Part shown: positions 42,301 to 53,072 of the stretch, piece by piece
How the letters are laid out: each line of letters starts with the position of its first letter
Position numbering within the stretch: the stretch's first letter is position 1
Assembly: GCF_050624435.1 (NCBI RefSeq)
Contig: NC_134539.1
Span: 123,239,525 to 123,303,524 of the forward strand
DNA length: 64,000 nucleotides
Reading direction: 5' to 3'
Source: Tenrec ecaudatus
Taxonomy: Eukaryota; Chordata; Mammalia; Afrosoricida; Tenrecidae
Notes under the pieces: generated by a model
Databases searched by the model: none
Seen by the model: only the letters and a program-made list of their open reading frames with translations
Told to the model about the DNA's origin: nothing
Made by a program: the position numbers and the translations under genes

Positions 42301-45300
42301 CTACATATATTGAAGAAATCAAAGTGATATTTTAAAATAGTCTTCAATAACATGCGAAAAGTTCATGGCACAGTAAATGGGACACAGACACATACTTTTT
42401 TTGATTTTAAGACAGCTCATTTAAATTTCTTATTATTTCTGAGATCAGACTCTCTTTTTTTAATCGATAAATTAATAAATGTGCTGTCAGTTTAACATTT
42501 TAAAACTCCCTATATTTTAATTATATTTCATATACATTTTTAAAGCCCCTTTGTATTTCTTTTTACTCCAAATCTGTTATTAAATTAGTAATGTGCTTTA
42601 TAGAAGATACAATCAAGAAACGGAGGCAACATTAAAAATCTTTTAATTTAAAAGATTAAAATGAAAAAATGGTACATTGTGTTTAACAGTGGTTACTCCA
42701 ATGATAGGATTATTTGGAGAATGTTTATTCTCTTCTTTAAACTTCTTTATAGGGCTCAGCTTTTCTATAATGAGCATATAGATGTTTTAAAGTCAAAAGT
42801 CGCAAAAATGTATTATTGTAGGTAGTGGTACAGAACAGTACTGTAAAGTTCCTTACATTAAGACATTTGTGACTCGAGCTGATAACACTTGGGAGTTCGG
42901 TTTCAGTGTGACACGTTGCAGGTCAGACACAGAGACTAAGGGATTCCGTGCCTTCGGTGATGGTACAAGCTTTAATGACAAAATGAAACACCATGTAAAA
43001 GCACATTTTAAATGTCATTCAAAAGTTAAACATGCTTAAACAGCAACTATTTGGTTGCTGAATGTCTAAGACACATCCACTACTCTACTTGGTTTTTATT
43101 CAGAAGCTTCGAAGTGTGCCTTTACTTCTTTAGACTGACTAATGGTGGGTGGTTGACTGCCTAATTAATCAATTCTGATATGTACACATTGTGTTGAATA
43201 AAATTATTTAAAACATGAGAAACTTTTCTTAGAATGGCTTCTATTCCCAAAGCTTAGTTTCTATAAAAGGAGACAAAACCAAACTCATTGCCACTGACCC
43301 CATGCTGACTCATAGTGACTCCCCTGTGAGTTTCTGAGACTGTAACTACTTATGGGAGTAGAAAGTCCAGTCTTTCCCCCATGGAGCTGCTGGTGGTTTT
43401 GAACTGCCCACTACATGGGTCGCAGCCCAATGTGTAACCACTACACCATTAGGAATTCATATAAAGGGATAGACTATTAAAAACTAAAAGACCACTGCTG
43501 ACCTTGTTAGTATCGTCTCGTTAGAAACCTCTGTACCATGAGGGCTGAGTGAAGAAAAAAGTAAGTGTAAAGTGAAAAAGATGAGGCAGAGGTTCAAGTA
43601 AACCGCTAGCATGTACACACAGGCTGGCAACAACGGCAGGAATACATGACGCCAGCGGTAGGGGATGCTGCTACAAGTTGTTGACTGTGTGCTACAGTCA
43701 AGAATTTCTCTCTCAATGAATCTAGACTTTCCATCACCATTCAACCACCACGAACATATACAGACCCACTGCGCTTGTACCAAGGCAGTCTCTTGAACTT
43801 TTGCCCTAGATTTATGATCCTCTGGACTAGTCCTGCATATGTGACTGAGTGTAACACATGCACAATAAATCATCTCTTCTGCTGACTTAGCTGAAGAATC
43901 AAAATCAAACAACAAAAAATAACCACTAAGAAGCCAAGAGTATGGTCAATACCATACCTTCTTACCTTCTTCCTTTCATCAAAACTTTGTGTCTTCTTTA
44001 ATTTCACAGTCAGTAGATCTTTAACTGTTATCTGCATGGGCCCATCTCTTTTTACTGGTCCAGCCTTAAAATACATGGCGAGGTTAGAATTCATACGGTC
44101 CATATTGGGATCAGGAGGACATCAAGTCAAATGCAAAACTAAATCTAGTTATTAAAGACTTAGGAGTTAATGATCTACACTCTTATTGACCCTAAGAAAA
44201 TCTATAAGCTTGCATCTACTTAACCAAAACCAACCCTGTATTCTGTACCCGTGGATGCTGAGGCTAATGAAAAGCCTCCATCAAAATGTAAGACTTTGAG
44301 AGTAAATAATAGATGGACTAATTGTCCGCAACCATGCATCTTCTCCAGGAGTTTTTATATTAGGCAGAAGTGGAAAGAGTTGCGAAAATCAAAGTGAGAT
44401 TTTTGCCTGTTGCTCAGAAAAATTACTCCAGCTTCCACAGATAAAAAATGTAGAGGCAGAACAGTATATATTAGGTATGATATAAAAGTAGATTAGATTT
44501 AACTCAGTCATTTAAAACTAATTGTATTTATAATGAAAATTCTGCTAATTTTCAAACAGGGTGGTGCCTATTTAAAAATCAAACAAACAAACCTCAGGTT
44601 TCTTTGGCAGACAAGTAACTTTTTTGGGGGGGAGGGGCAGACTAGTAACTTACTTTAAGGAAGACTGATCCCCCATGAATAAATGAACAAGCTTTAGGGT
44701 CTGTCAACCTTTTAGCGTGACTTCACTCACTAAGGAAAGTTCTGTTCTTCATTGGTCTCCCAGGAAATTCTTAGTTTTTGTAAAAAGATATGCTTAGAAG
44801 CTAATAGGAATTTTCCACCCTATTAGATTTGATTCATTTATCCTTTCCAAAAAAGAAAAAAAAAATCCTAAATCTGGCTTTCATGATCTCCTAGGGAGGT
44901 GAGCTGTAATAACAAACATTTGCATAATGAAGATATGAAATCAGAAAGCCATGTAGGTCTCCTGTCAAAGGCATTAAGCCACACTTAAAAAGCTTTACTC
45001 TATCATTACACACTGGCCACAACCCGGCACTAGATTGTTTCCTACCTGAAGCGATTTCCTGCAGTTAGCTTTTCTGAGCAGCAGTGGGGCCGTGGGTCGT
45101 GGAGGAGGAGGGAGAGGAGGAGGGGGAGGAGGGGGAGGCGGTGGTGGAGGAGGAGGAAGATGGTTGGCTGGTTGCGTCAGTGTGGGAGGAAGAACAGCTT
45201 GAGATTCTCCAATGGGGGTCGGAGGACAGGCTGGCCTATTTGTAAGTTTGCCACTCAAATGACACGTTGGAGTACACCTTGGACAAGAAGAATTTTCTGA

Positions 45301-48300
45301 GCAGGCCTGGAAGAAGACAGTATGTTTGGTAAATAAATGATGAAGAGTTAATTTGGTAATTGTGGTTGAGAGTAATCAAAATAGACAAAAACAATAAAAT
45401 CCCTGCTGCTGTGGAATCAGCGTCAACTCCTGGGGACCTTATGTTTCTGATGAGAACTGGATTGCATAGGGTTTTCGATGGCTGATTTTGTGTTTCCATT
45501 TATTTATTTTAAAAAAGTCATTTTACTGAGGGCTCTGATCACAATCTATACATACATCCACAACGACTGACTTTCTTGACATACACCATCGGCTTTTGTC
45601 CTGCAGCCCCTCAGAATGGATTGGAAGCGCTGACCTTTCAGGTAGTAGCTGTGTGTGCTGACCGTTTGAGCTACGCAAGGACCTCACGCAAAATAATAGC
45701 TAGCAGGCATTGAACGCTTCCTCAGCCTACGGCCATACCACCCTGCACGCGCCCGATCTCGTCTGTTTCCTCAGAGTATCTCACATTAGTTGCTCATTTA
45801 ATTACAGGTCAACTCACATTCATTCAGTCACATATTTGCCACAGGTATGTGCTATGTACCAGGCACTGTGGTCTCCACGTGGGCTCTGTGTCGTCTCACG
45901 GAGCATATAGTCCAGCAGAGAAGACAGACAGTAGGCACACACGTACAAATACTCAGAAGAAAGCGGCATGACAATCAGAGTTGTGCGAATGAAGAGCTAT
46001 AGGCCTTAGCCTGGCATGGTGAGTGCCACTGCTCCGACTCATAAGATTTTTGCTTAATAAAGGCTTCTAGTTTTGTAGCACTTCTTTTTGGCTTACTCTT
46101 AAATATACAAGTGTATAAGACAGGGGGCTTTAACAAGCTCATGGAAACATTTCATTTTCTTTCTACTCCATTTTCCCACAAACCCTTTGAAGCCTCCGTG
46201 TGTGTGTGTGTGTGTGTGTGAGTGTGTGTGTGAATTCATGCACACATATAATTCCAAATTTCCATAAACTTTTTTGAAACACCCTCATATATGTATATAT
46301 ATATAATGGATTAAAACATATCAATGTGATAATAACATGGCATCAGGCAGTGTTCCCTTCTGTTGTACAAGGGATTGCTATGAGTTGGTTTGTATGTATC
46401 TATATATTGCTCTATGCATCACACACGTGATATGTAGATGTTATATAATCACACAATATATACCTATTATAGATACACATACACCCACATACACACATAT
46501 GATTCTTAGTCATGCACAAGAACATCCTATCAATGCTGTGTTGAACATTACTTCAAATTGAATGCTGTATCCTTCAGATATCTTCTCAGTCTACATAGAA
46601 ACCTCACTCCTTTGAACAGCAATATGTAGTTCTATGGTACTCAAAGCATGGATGGATTTTAAAAATTTTATTTAATAAATCACTTTATTGGGGCTCATAC
46701 AACTCTTATCACAATCCATACATACATCTATTGAGTTAAGCACCCTTATACATTCGTTGCCCTCGTCATTCTCAAGCATGGATGGATTATAATTTATTTA
46801 GTACTCATATTGTTTGACATCTACTTTATTTTCATTTTTGATATTTCAATTCATGCAGTTGCAACTTTGTATATAAGAATAAAATCAGATCAATGGATAC
46901 ATATAATTTGATAGTAGATACTGTCTAATTGTAACCCATAGCAAGTTTGTCAATTTAGACTCTTCTCAGCAATATAAAAAAAAGCATCTATTTCTTCAAA
47001 TCTTTTTGGTAGTTTTCTTTTGTGGGCAATCTCATATAGAAAAAATATTACTCAATATAATTTTATTTTATATTTGGGTGTGTGTGCCTATGCACATGTG
47101 GCAGGGACTACTAATTGCCTGGCAACATGCATTTGTGCCTTGTTCTTTCACAGTAAGCAACTTTATTTTAACCTGAATAGATCATAACCTCAATTAAAAA
47201 AAATCATTTTATTGGGGTCTATACAGCACTTATCACAATCCATTCATCCATCCATTGTGTCAAGCCCATTTGTACATTTGTTGCCATCATCATTTTTGAA
47301 ACATTTTCTACTTGAGCCCTTGGTATCAGCTTCTCATTTTTTTCCCTCCTTTCTGTACCTTCCCTCCTTCATGTACCCTTGATAATTTATAAATTATTAT
47401 TTTTTCATGTCTTACACTGAACAAAGTCTCCCCTCACCCATTATTCTATTGTCCATTCTCGTGTGAGGGGGTTGTATGTCCCCCATTTCTACCCCCACCT
47501 TCCCCTTACCCTCCTGGTATTGCTACTCTCATTATTGATCCTGAGGGGTTATCTGTCCTGAATTCCCTGTTTCCAGCTCTTATCTATACCAGTGTACATA
47601 CTCTGGTAAGGTAGAATTGGGGTCATGATAGTGGGGGTGGGGAGGAAGCATTAAAGAACTAGAGGAAAGTTGTACGTTCATTGGTGCTATACTGCACCCT
47701 GACTGGCTTGTCTCTTCCTTGTGATCTTTCTGTAAGGGGATGTCCAATTGTCTACAGATGGGCTTTGGGTTTCCACTCCACACTCCTCCTCATTCACATT
47801 GATATGCTTTTTTGTTCTGGGCCTTTGATGCCTGATACCTGATCCCTTCGTGATTGCACAGGCTGGTGTGCTTCTTCCATGTGGACTTTGTTGCTTTCCT
47901 GCTTGATGGCTGCTTGTTTATATTCAAGCATTTAAGACCCCAGATGCTATATCATTTGATAGCTGGGCACCATAAGCTTTCTTTACCACATTTGCTTATG
48001 CACCCATTTTGTCTTCAGCGATCGTGTTGGGAAACTGAGCATCACGGCATGCCAGGTTATTAGAACAAAGTGTTCTTTCATTGAGGGAGTACTTGCATAG
48101 AGGCCCAGTGTCCGTCTGTTGCCTTGATACTTAACATATAAGTATATGTACATAGATCTATTTCCCTATCGTTATAAATATATTTACATATGTACATGCC
48201 TGTATTTAGACCTCCATACATGCCCTTTGCCTCCCAGTTCTTTCCTCCATTTCCTTTGTAACCCGGTAATTTTGGTCAAATGAAATAAAAGCAGAAGTTG

Positions 48301-51300
48301 TATAAGACAACGGGAAAATCTCCTTAAAGGGGTAGGCGTACCTTTCTTCCTTCTTGCTGCCTGGAATCAGATATGGTTGCTAGAGCACAAGCAACCCTCT
48401 TTAGCCGCAAGGCAATGGTTAAAAGAAAAGAAGCCTGATGACCATGGAGCCCCTGCAGCCGCTCTGGAAGGTCATATTCCAAAATCTTTAGGTGGTAGGG
48501 AAAAGAACTTCTATTTTGTTTTTGCTACAATTTTTCAAGGCTCTTTTACCATAACTAATCTTGATTTTCTTTTTAGTCAACTTGAATATTTTTGATATAT
48601 GTAATATGCATTTGTATACCTTTTTATGTGTGAGCACATAAATACCATGTTCTTACTTTCTCTCCCCCTCACGCATTTTACTGTTATTGTCTTTTTCTTA
48701 TTAATTCATAAGGAGTTTTAAAATATATAATAAATTCATGAATCCTCTCTTATAATATTTGAGTGCACATATTTTCCAGTTTGTTACTTGATTTGGTTTA
48801 TAATATGTTTTCTTTACATGCATGTTTGATTTCTGTCTCTAGTTGTTATAAAATTCATGAGCACCAGCCAGAAATGTCTTCTGATTTGGTGCTTTGATCC
48901 TGATAATATTTTTACCTGAAAGCTGTGTTCTCTGGAAACAGGAGTTGGTAAGAAACTACTCCGCTCTTTGGTGTTCTGGGAAAGCCTTGATATAAAGAGC
49001 CACCCTTTCCATACAGATTCAAGGGTGACTCTTTGTTTACCCCTGGCAAGGCCAGGCATAGAGCCTTCAAACTCTCATTCTCGGTTTCAGAATGGCCAAC
49101 CTGGACAAAAACAAAACCGTTCCCTGGATCAACTATCTGATCAGCCTAATTGCTCATCCTGTTTCTCCACCACAAGTTCCTCTAGTCTTGTTCCACATGG
49201 GTCTGATTATAGGCCAGTACCCTTCAAAATCAGCAGAGACTCACATGTTTCTATGACTTTATGATACTGACCAGGTTTCTGTGGAGCTTCTAGACTAAGA
49301 AAGACTGGGGGGTAGGGAGGGGGGTCGGGGGAAAAGGGAGGGGAGAGCGCCAGAGCTCTACCTCTGGAAACCAGCTGACGAAACCCTATGGATCGCAATG
49401 GTCCAGTCTACACCAAGTCACGAGGAAGGCACAGCACTGGATCTGTTTCTGGTTCCAGTGTGTGACGCGTCATCATGCGTAGGGAGCCAACAAAGACAGT
49501 GACAACAATAACATCAAGGTATTTTCGGCTAATATTTGAGAGTCTTATAGAGCACAATTCCCTCTTGCAGTACTTCCCCTCCTCCAATCACCAAAGTCTT
49601 TTCAAATGAGCTGTCTCCTGACCCTTGGCTGAATCTGATTTTTATTTGACAATACCAACCTTCAGTGTTTCCTGGAGCTTGCAGAATTCGCTTTCCAAAA
49701 TGCAAAACCGTTGTTTTAAACTGTGAAGTTCTTGGTGGTAGACACGGGATGGAAAGAGAGTATTTTTCAAGATCTCTAAACTCTGAAATTGAATAATAGA
49801 AGAGCCTGAATTCTATGAATATGATGAGGCCAAAAATAAAAGGAGAGGGTTAAGAAAGTAAGAATGTGGCTTGCTGTACATTATATAGACATGATTCCAT
49901 AATTTCATTTTATTTGAACTAGGTTTGAGTGTTTTGCTGACCTAAGCATGCATACATGTGAACACACACACAAAGCATGTAGAAAAATACAGCTGAAAGC
50001 AGGTGGGTCAAACCCATACCTGGACTATGCAGCTCTGGCACCAGCTATACATAGACCACACTCTACTTGTCCAAAGTTTTACTGCATCTTTAATATTGGG
50101 AAATTTGAAGTTACAGGTTGATCTGACCCAGTGTCTGCTCTCAGGTTTAACTGTTGGTAGAAGAACCACTCTGTAGGAAAAAGAGAATCAAATGAAACAA
50201 ATAAAAAAACTTCTACATTAGAATAATAGCCTCTAAATTAAACAAACGCTTCATAGAATTCAGGGATTTATTCACTTAACAAACACGAGAGCTTCATGGT
50301 AACCAAAATTGTCCTCGTGGAGTTTACAGTCTCATGCGGGAAGATAGGTAAGGAGACAAGGAGCTATGTGGTAGGTTAGATAGTAAAGAAACGCTGAGGG
50401 GAAAAAGAGGAGGGTGAAATGCTCAGTGACATGGCAGTTTAGGCAGGGCAGCTAGGAAGAGGTCGCATTAAGGTGATTTTTTTAGGAGGCAATATTACTA
50501 AAGAAGTAGGAAGCTAGTGATGCAAATACCTGAAGGAAAAGTATTTCAGGAAGAGGAGACAGGGAGTGCAAAGTTGCGGAGGTGGAAGAGAAACTAGGTT
50601 TTGAGGAACAGGAAGGGGGCCAGGGTGACTAGCGTATGCAGACTGAAGGGGAGGGATTAGAAATGAGATGAATGTGGCCAGAAAATTTGTTTATTAGTAT
50701 TATTTTTAAATTAAGACAAAAAACTTCCCACTGTGATGTAAGTGAAAGTTTATAGAGCAGTCATGAGTTCTACATATATCAACGTACGTACAATTTATAC
50801 ACATTTTGTTTCAACTAGTTCATTTGAATCTCCTCTATGAACCATCACTCATCCACCCCCTCTCCGTGGTTCCTGCTTCCAGGTCTCCTGTACCTGGCCT
50901 GCTCTCCTGGGGTATATGCTGCCCTTTTGATCTCAAATGGCTGATCACTGGAACACAGTAAGTTCAGTTCCCAACGGGAAGGTGACTAAGGGTCATGGTT
51001 TTGGAGGGGTGCCACCAGTCTCTACCCAACCAATAGGCCAGGTTCAGAAAAAGTCTTATGCATCATAGTAAGTAAGGGCTTTGATTTAAAAAAATTATTA
51101 ATCATTTTATTGGGGGCTCTTACAGATATTATAACAATCCATAAATCGTTTCAAGCATACTTGTACATATGCCATCATCATCATTTTGGAAACATTTTCT
51201 TTCTACTTGAGCCCTTGGTATCAGCTTCTCTTTCCCCCCCTCATTTCTACCCCTCATGAACACTTGATCGATTGTATATTATTATTGTTATTTTCAAATC

Positions 51301-53067
51301 TTATGCTGTCCGCTGTATCCCTTCTCCCACATTTCTGCTATTCGTTCCCCTGGAGCTGGGGGTGGGAGTAGGTTTATATATCCATCATTTCAATTGGTTC
51401 TCCTTTCTTCCCTTCCCCCCACCCTACAGTCATGGTATTGTTACTCCCATTACTATTCCTGAAGGGTTTAACTGCCCTGGATTCTGTGTGTTGAGAGCTC
51501 TTATCTGTGCCAATGTAGGTACTCTGGTCTGAGAGGATTTGTAAGGAAGAACTGTTGTCATGATAGGAACCATTCAAAGACTAGAGGAATGTTGTGTGTT
51601 TTGTTGGTACTCTTAGTGTGCCCTGGCTGAATTGGCCCTTCTGTGTTACCCCTCTGTGAAGGAATGTTCAATAGTCTACAGATGGGCTTTGGGTTTCCAC
51701 TCTGTCCCCTCCCATTCATATAAATAATAAATGTTTGTTTTGGATCTTTTTTTTGTTTTAGATCTTCTGATACCTAATACCTGATTCTGTCAATACCTCA
51801 TGATCACATGAGGTGCTATGCTTCTTCCATGTGGGCTTAGTTGCTTCCCTGCTAGATGACTGCTTGTTCAACTTCAAGTCTTTAAAGACCCCAGATGCTA
51901 AACCTTTTAATAGCCGGGCACCATCTGCTTTCTTCACCACATTTGCTTATGCACCCATTTGTCTTCAGTGATCGGGTTGGGAAAGTGAGTATCAAAGAGT
52001 GCCAGGTTATTAGAACAAAGTGTTCTTGTGTTGAGGGAGACCTGTGTGCTACTTTAATACTTAACATACAAATATAGGTACATAGATCTATATCCCTATC
52101 ATCTTAAATTAATATATTTACATATACACATGCTTATATTTATACCTCTATAAATGTCTTTTGCTTCCTAGTTCTTCCCTCTATTTCCTTTTATTTGCTT
52201 CCTGTCCCGCTATCATGTTTGAAGGGCTCTGATTTTTATTCTAAGTGAGATAGGAAACTATAAGAGCATCTGAAGTAGAGGAATGACACGGTATGATTTT
52301 TAACAGGCTCATTCTGGCCCGACTCGCTGTGGAAGGATCAAGATTAAACGCAGGAAGACCTCTCAGGAGAGGAGGCAAGGATGGCATCCTGGCAATTATT
52401 TTTAGAGGGTAAGAATGTCTTTCACATAAAAAAAAAGATGGTTATAACTACAAAGGTGTATATAAAGTACAGGTTATTATAAAAACCAACACCCATAGGT
52501 TCTTGGAATTTAGAGTCTTTAAATAAGACATTTAGGTTGGGAGTGCCAAGGATTGATGGATCAAACCACTGTAACTATGATTAAATTCTAGACCTACACT
52601 GCTTCTTTCATCATAGTGACTAGATTTATGCTATAATTAAATTGATCAGGAATTCTTTGTGACTTTTCCGTTCATTTAAGCTTCTAAATCAGGATTGCCA
52701 CATAAAATACAGAAAGCCCAGTCAGAGCTCAATTTCGAATAACTAATAAATTTTTAAATGTAAGTATATTCCACATATTCCATAGGACATATTTTAACTA
52801 AATTAGATGTATTTATTGATCTGAAACACAAAATTCACTAGGCATTCTGTATTTTTATTTGCTTAATTTGTTAACGCTCTCCTAAACTGATCAGATGGCT
52901 CTAATATTTTCTCTGTTCTACAAGACACCTTACTTTTCTGGTGATGGTGGGGGAGGTGGAGGCGAGGGTATAACTGGCTTGGAGAGCAATCGAGAGGCTT
53001 CTCTTTTCTTGAAAAATCTTCTTGCTTTGGCTTTTTGCTTTCTTCTTCGTTGCTTGAACTTGGGCAT
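39262..53067 (-). CDS. PRR11: PRR11 proline-rich protein 11 (nine coding exons, 368 aa)
   Basis: PRR11 is a cell-cycle-regulated protein needed for late-cycle progression. In human it shares a bidirectional promoter with SKA2. Exons join 53067-52934, 50170-50020, 49782-49660, 45306-45046, 44064-43966, 42969-42857, 41931-41872, 41784-41688 and 39330-39262, all GT-AG. They sum to 1107 nt and give one open frame. Recognisable parts are the basic N-terminus [17 protein letters not shown], a first Pro run (residues 36-41), '[20 protein letters not shown]', the Cys-rich 'SCPRCTPTC' (143-151), a Pro run of 14 then L then 4 (from residue 187), '[20 protein letters not shown]', a KEN box (324-326) and the end 'GSFDEQN'. 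Human is 360 aa as I recall; the extra length is partly in the Pro run. The non-coding first exon should lie right of the window. Confidence 0.97.
39470..39775 (+). mobile_element. Possible MaLR-type LTR fragment in PRR11 intron 9
   Basis: 'gtttgttggttaagccatta' and 'gttgttgtacctgcagtgaa' followed by 'taatccaaactgatgcagc' resemble the 3' part of mammalian MaLR LTRs. Family by memory only. Fossil. Confidence 0.35.
39776..40817. other. PRR11 intron 9, nothing else recognised
   Basis: A GC-richer stretch (39960-40680) without a supported exon. The overlapping open frames near 39954-40377 carry no family motif. Confidence 0.45.
40820..40933. mobile_element. Palindromic MITE (TA-flanked), copy 2
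   Basis: Left end 'ccatatatactcgagtata', right end '...cgagtatatacgg'. The two are inverted repeats flanked by TA (40818-40819, 40934-40935), as in Tc1/mariner-type elements. The 114-bp core is the inverse complement of the copy at 25386-25502. Confidence 0.75.
41050..41260 (-). mobile_element. AfroSINE in PRR11 intron 9
   Basis: Complement of a near-complete AfroSINE: tail 'aaactcactgccatccagtc' at the left, 'tttctaagactgtaactgtt' in the body, and the tRNA-like head 'taagccaccagggctcc' at the right. Confidence 0.85.
41402..41598 (-). mobile_element. AfroSINE in PRR11 intron 9, diverged
   Basis: 'accactgccgttgagtcaga' at the tail and 'ctgcttaaccactgtgccac' at the head show a second minus-strand AfroSINE ending only about 90 bp from exon 9. 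Confidence 0.8.
41688..41784 (-). CDS. PRR11: PRR11 exon 9 (97 bp)
   Basis: Acceptor CTTTGCAG|AAGCCC, donor TTCCAG|GTAAGC. Encodes '[20 protein letters not shown]' to 'ALRRKFQ', holding the KEN box. Confidence 0.95.
41872..41931 (-). CDS. PRR11: PRR11 exon 8 (60 bp)
   Basis: Acceptor TTTCTCAG|AACTCC, donor TAGAGAG|GTAGTA. Encodes '[19 protein letters not shown]' between two split codons. Confidence 0.93.
42000..42850. other. PRR11 intron 7, AT-rich, nothing recognised
   Basis: No repeat or gene could be assigned in this stretch. Confidence 0.45.
42857..42969 (-). CDS. PRR11: PRR11 exon 7 (113 bp)
   Basis: Acceptor CATTAAAG|CTTGTA, donor CTTAAT|GTAAGG. Encodes residues 257-293 plus two bases, '[18 protein letters not shown]' onwards. 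Confidence 0.94.
43273..43456 (-). mobile_element. AfroSINE in PRR11 intron 6
   Basis: 'aaactcattgccactgaccc', 'ctgagactgtaactacttat' and 'gtaaccactacaccattagg' mark a near-complete minus-strand copy. Confidence 0.85.
43966..44064 (-). CDS. PRR11: PRR11 exon 6 (99 bp)
   Basis: Acceptor TATTTTAAG|GCTGG with an unusually weak pyrimidine tract, donor AAGAAG|GTAAGA. Encodes residues 224-256, '[18 protein letters not shown]' to 'QSFDERKK'. Confidence 0.95.
44105..45040. other. PRR11 intron 5, nothing recognised
   Basis: AT-rich intron sequence without assignable elements. Confidence 0.45.
45046..45306 (-). CDS. PRR11: PRR11 exon 5 (proline-rich, 261 bp)
   Basis: Acceptor CTTCCAG|GCCTGC, donor CTTCAG|GTAGGA. 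Encodes residues 137-223: the Cys-rich start, '[14 protein letters not shown]', the long proline run and '[11 protein letters not shown]'. On the plus strand the proline run appears as a GGA/GGG-rich purine tract. Confidence 0.96.
45375..45690 (-). mobile_element. Diverged AfroSINE-like element interrupted by a LINE 3' fragment
   Basis: The complement shows a tRNA-like head ('gtccttgcgtagctcaaacg', 45660-45685) and a tail region near 45400-45480. Between them, near 45507-45560, 'gtcattttactgagggctct' and 'cacaatctatacatacatcc' match the 3' end of the dominant LINE on the minus strand. Confidence 0.55.
45725..45765 (+). pseudogene. RNA5S: 5S rRNA 5' fragment (41 bp), retro-inserted
   Basis: 'gcctacggccataccaccct' followed by 'gcacgcgcccgatctcgtct' and g equals the first 41 nt of vertebrate 5S rRNA with two differences as I recall it. 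'ttcctca' stands directly before it (45718-45724) and again after it (45767-45773), a likely 7-bp target duplication. The rest of the 5S gene is absent. Confidence 0.8.
46196..46232. repeat. (GT)n microsatellite
   Basis: About 18 GT/TG units with one interruption. A short TA run follows at 46288-46304. Confidence 0.9.
46659..46773 (-). mobile_element. Short LINE 3' end with TSD, PRR11 intron 4
   Basis: 115 bp, complement of the family 3' end ('cactttattggggctcatac' at the left). Flanked by the exact 15-mer 'aagcatggatggatt' at 46644-46658 and 46774-46788. Confidence 0.88.
47190..48275 (-). mobile_element. LINE 3' region (dominant family), PRR11 intron 4
   Basis: Minus-strand copy from 'tcattttattggggtctata' (3' end) through the middle modules to the AT-rich stretch near 48120-48190 and the purine-rich start (complement of 'tcctccatttcctttg'). 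5'-truncated; no coding part. Confidence 0.8.
48276..49650. other. PRR11 intron 4, right part, nothing recognised
   Basis: Includes G-rich stretch 49304-49345 and AT-rich sequence near 48590-48810. No supported gene or named repeat. Confidence 0.45.
49660..49782 (-). CDS. PRR11: PRR11 exon 4 (123 bp)
   Basis: Acceptor AATTTCAG|AGTTTAG, donor CTGAAG|GTTGGT. Encodes residues 96-136 including '[20 protein letters not shown]', probably a coiled-coil-like helix. Confidence 0.95.
50020..50170 (-). CDS. PRR11: PRR11 exon 3 (151 bp)
   Basis: Acceptor TTCCTACAG|AGTGG, donor GTCCAG|GTATGG. Encodes residues 45-95, with '[20 protein letters not shown]' and '[10 protein letters not shown]'. Confidence 0.95.
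50285..50690 (+). mobile_element. L2-like LINE 3' region, left part
   Basis: 'gtggagtttacagtctcatg', 'tatttcaggaagaggagaca', 'ggaacaggaagggggccagg' and 'agggattagaaatgagatga' follow the order of mammalian L2 3' sequence as I know it. It appears to resume near 51062 and again after the LINE insertion at 52223-52420. Confidence 0.55.
51088..52222 (-). mobile_element. LINE 3' region inserted into L2, with TSD
   Basis: Minus-strand copy of the dominant family, 3' end at the left ('aatcattttattgggggctc'). Flanked by 'agggctttgattt' (51075-51087) and 'agggctctgattt' (52223-52235), 12 of 13 identical. The flanking L2-like sequence is continuous across the insertion. Confidence 0.85.
52236..52420 (+). 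mobile_element. L2-like LINE 3' region, right part
   Basis: 'gaatgacacggtatgatttt', 'ctcattctggcccgactcgc' and 'aggaagacctctcaggagag' continue the L2-like sequence to the left of the LINE insertion. Confidence 0.55.
52688..52862. mobile_element. Old palindromic mammalian repeat, copy 2
   Basis: 'caggattgccacataaaata' at the left and 'cattctgtatttttatttgc' at the right surround a mirrored core. Same family as 38162-38378. Confidence 0.5.
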
Positions 53068-53072
53068 GATTT
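52934..53072 (-). CDS. PRR11: PRR11 exon 2 (first coding exon)
   Basis: Acceptor CTCCACAG|AAATC, then ATG at 53067; donor CCAGAAAA|GTAAGG. Five nucleotides of 5' UTR precede the start. Encodes residues 1-44 and two bases of codon 45. Confidence 0.93.

Noticed and set aside
45090-45180. Purine-rich microsatellite
   Set aside because: It is the coding strand complement of the PRR11 proline run, within an exon with good splice sites and frame.
45725-45765. Functional 5S rRNA gene
   Set aside because: Only 41 nt are present; the internal promoter and the rest of the gene are absent.
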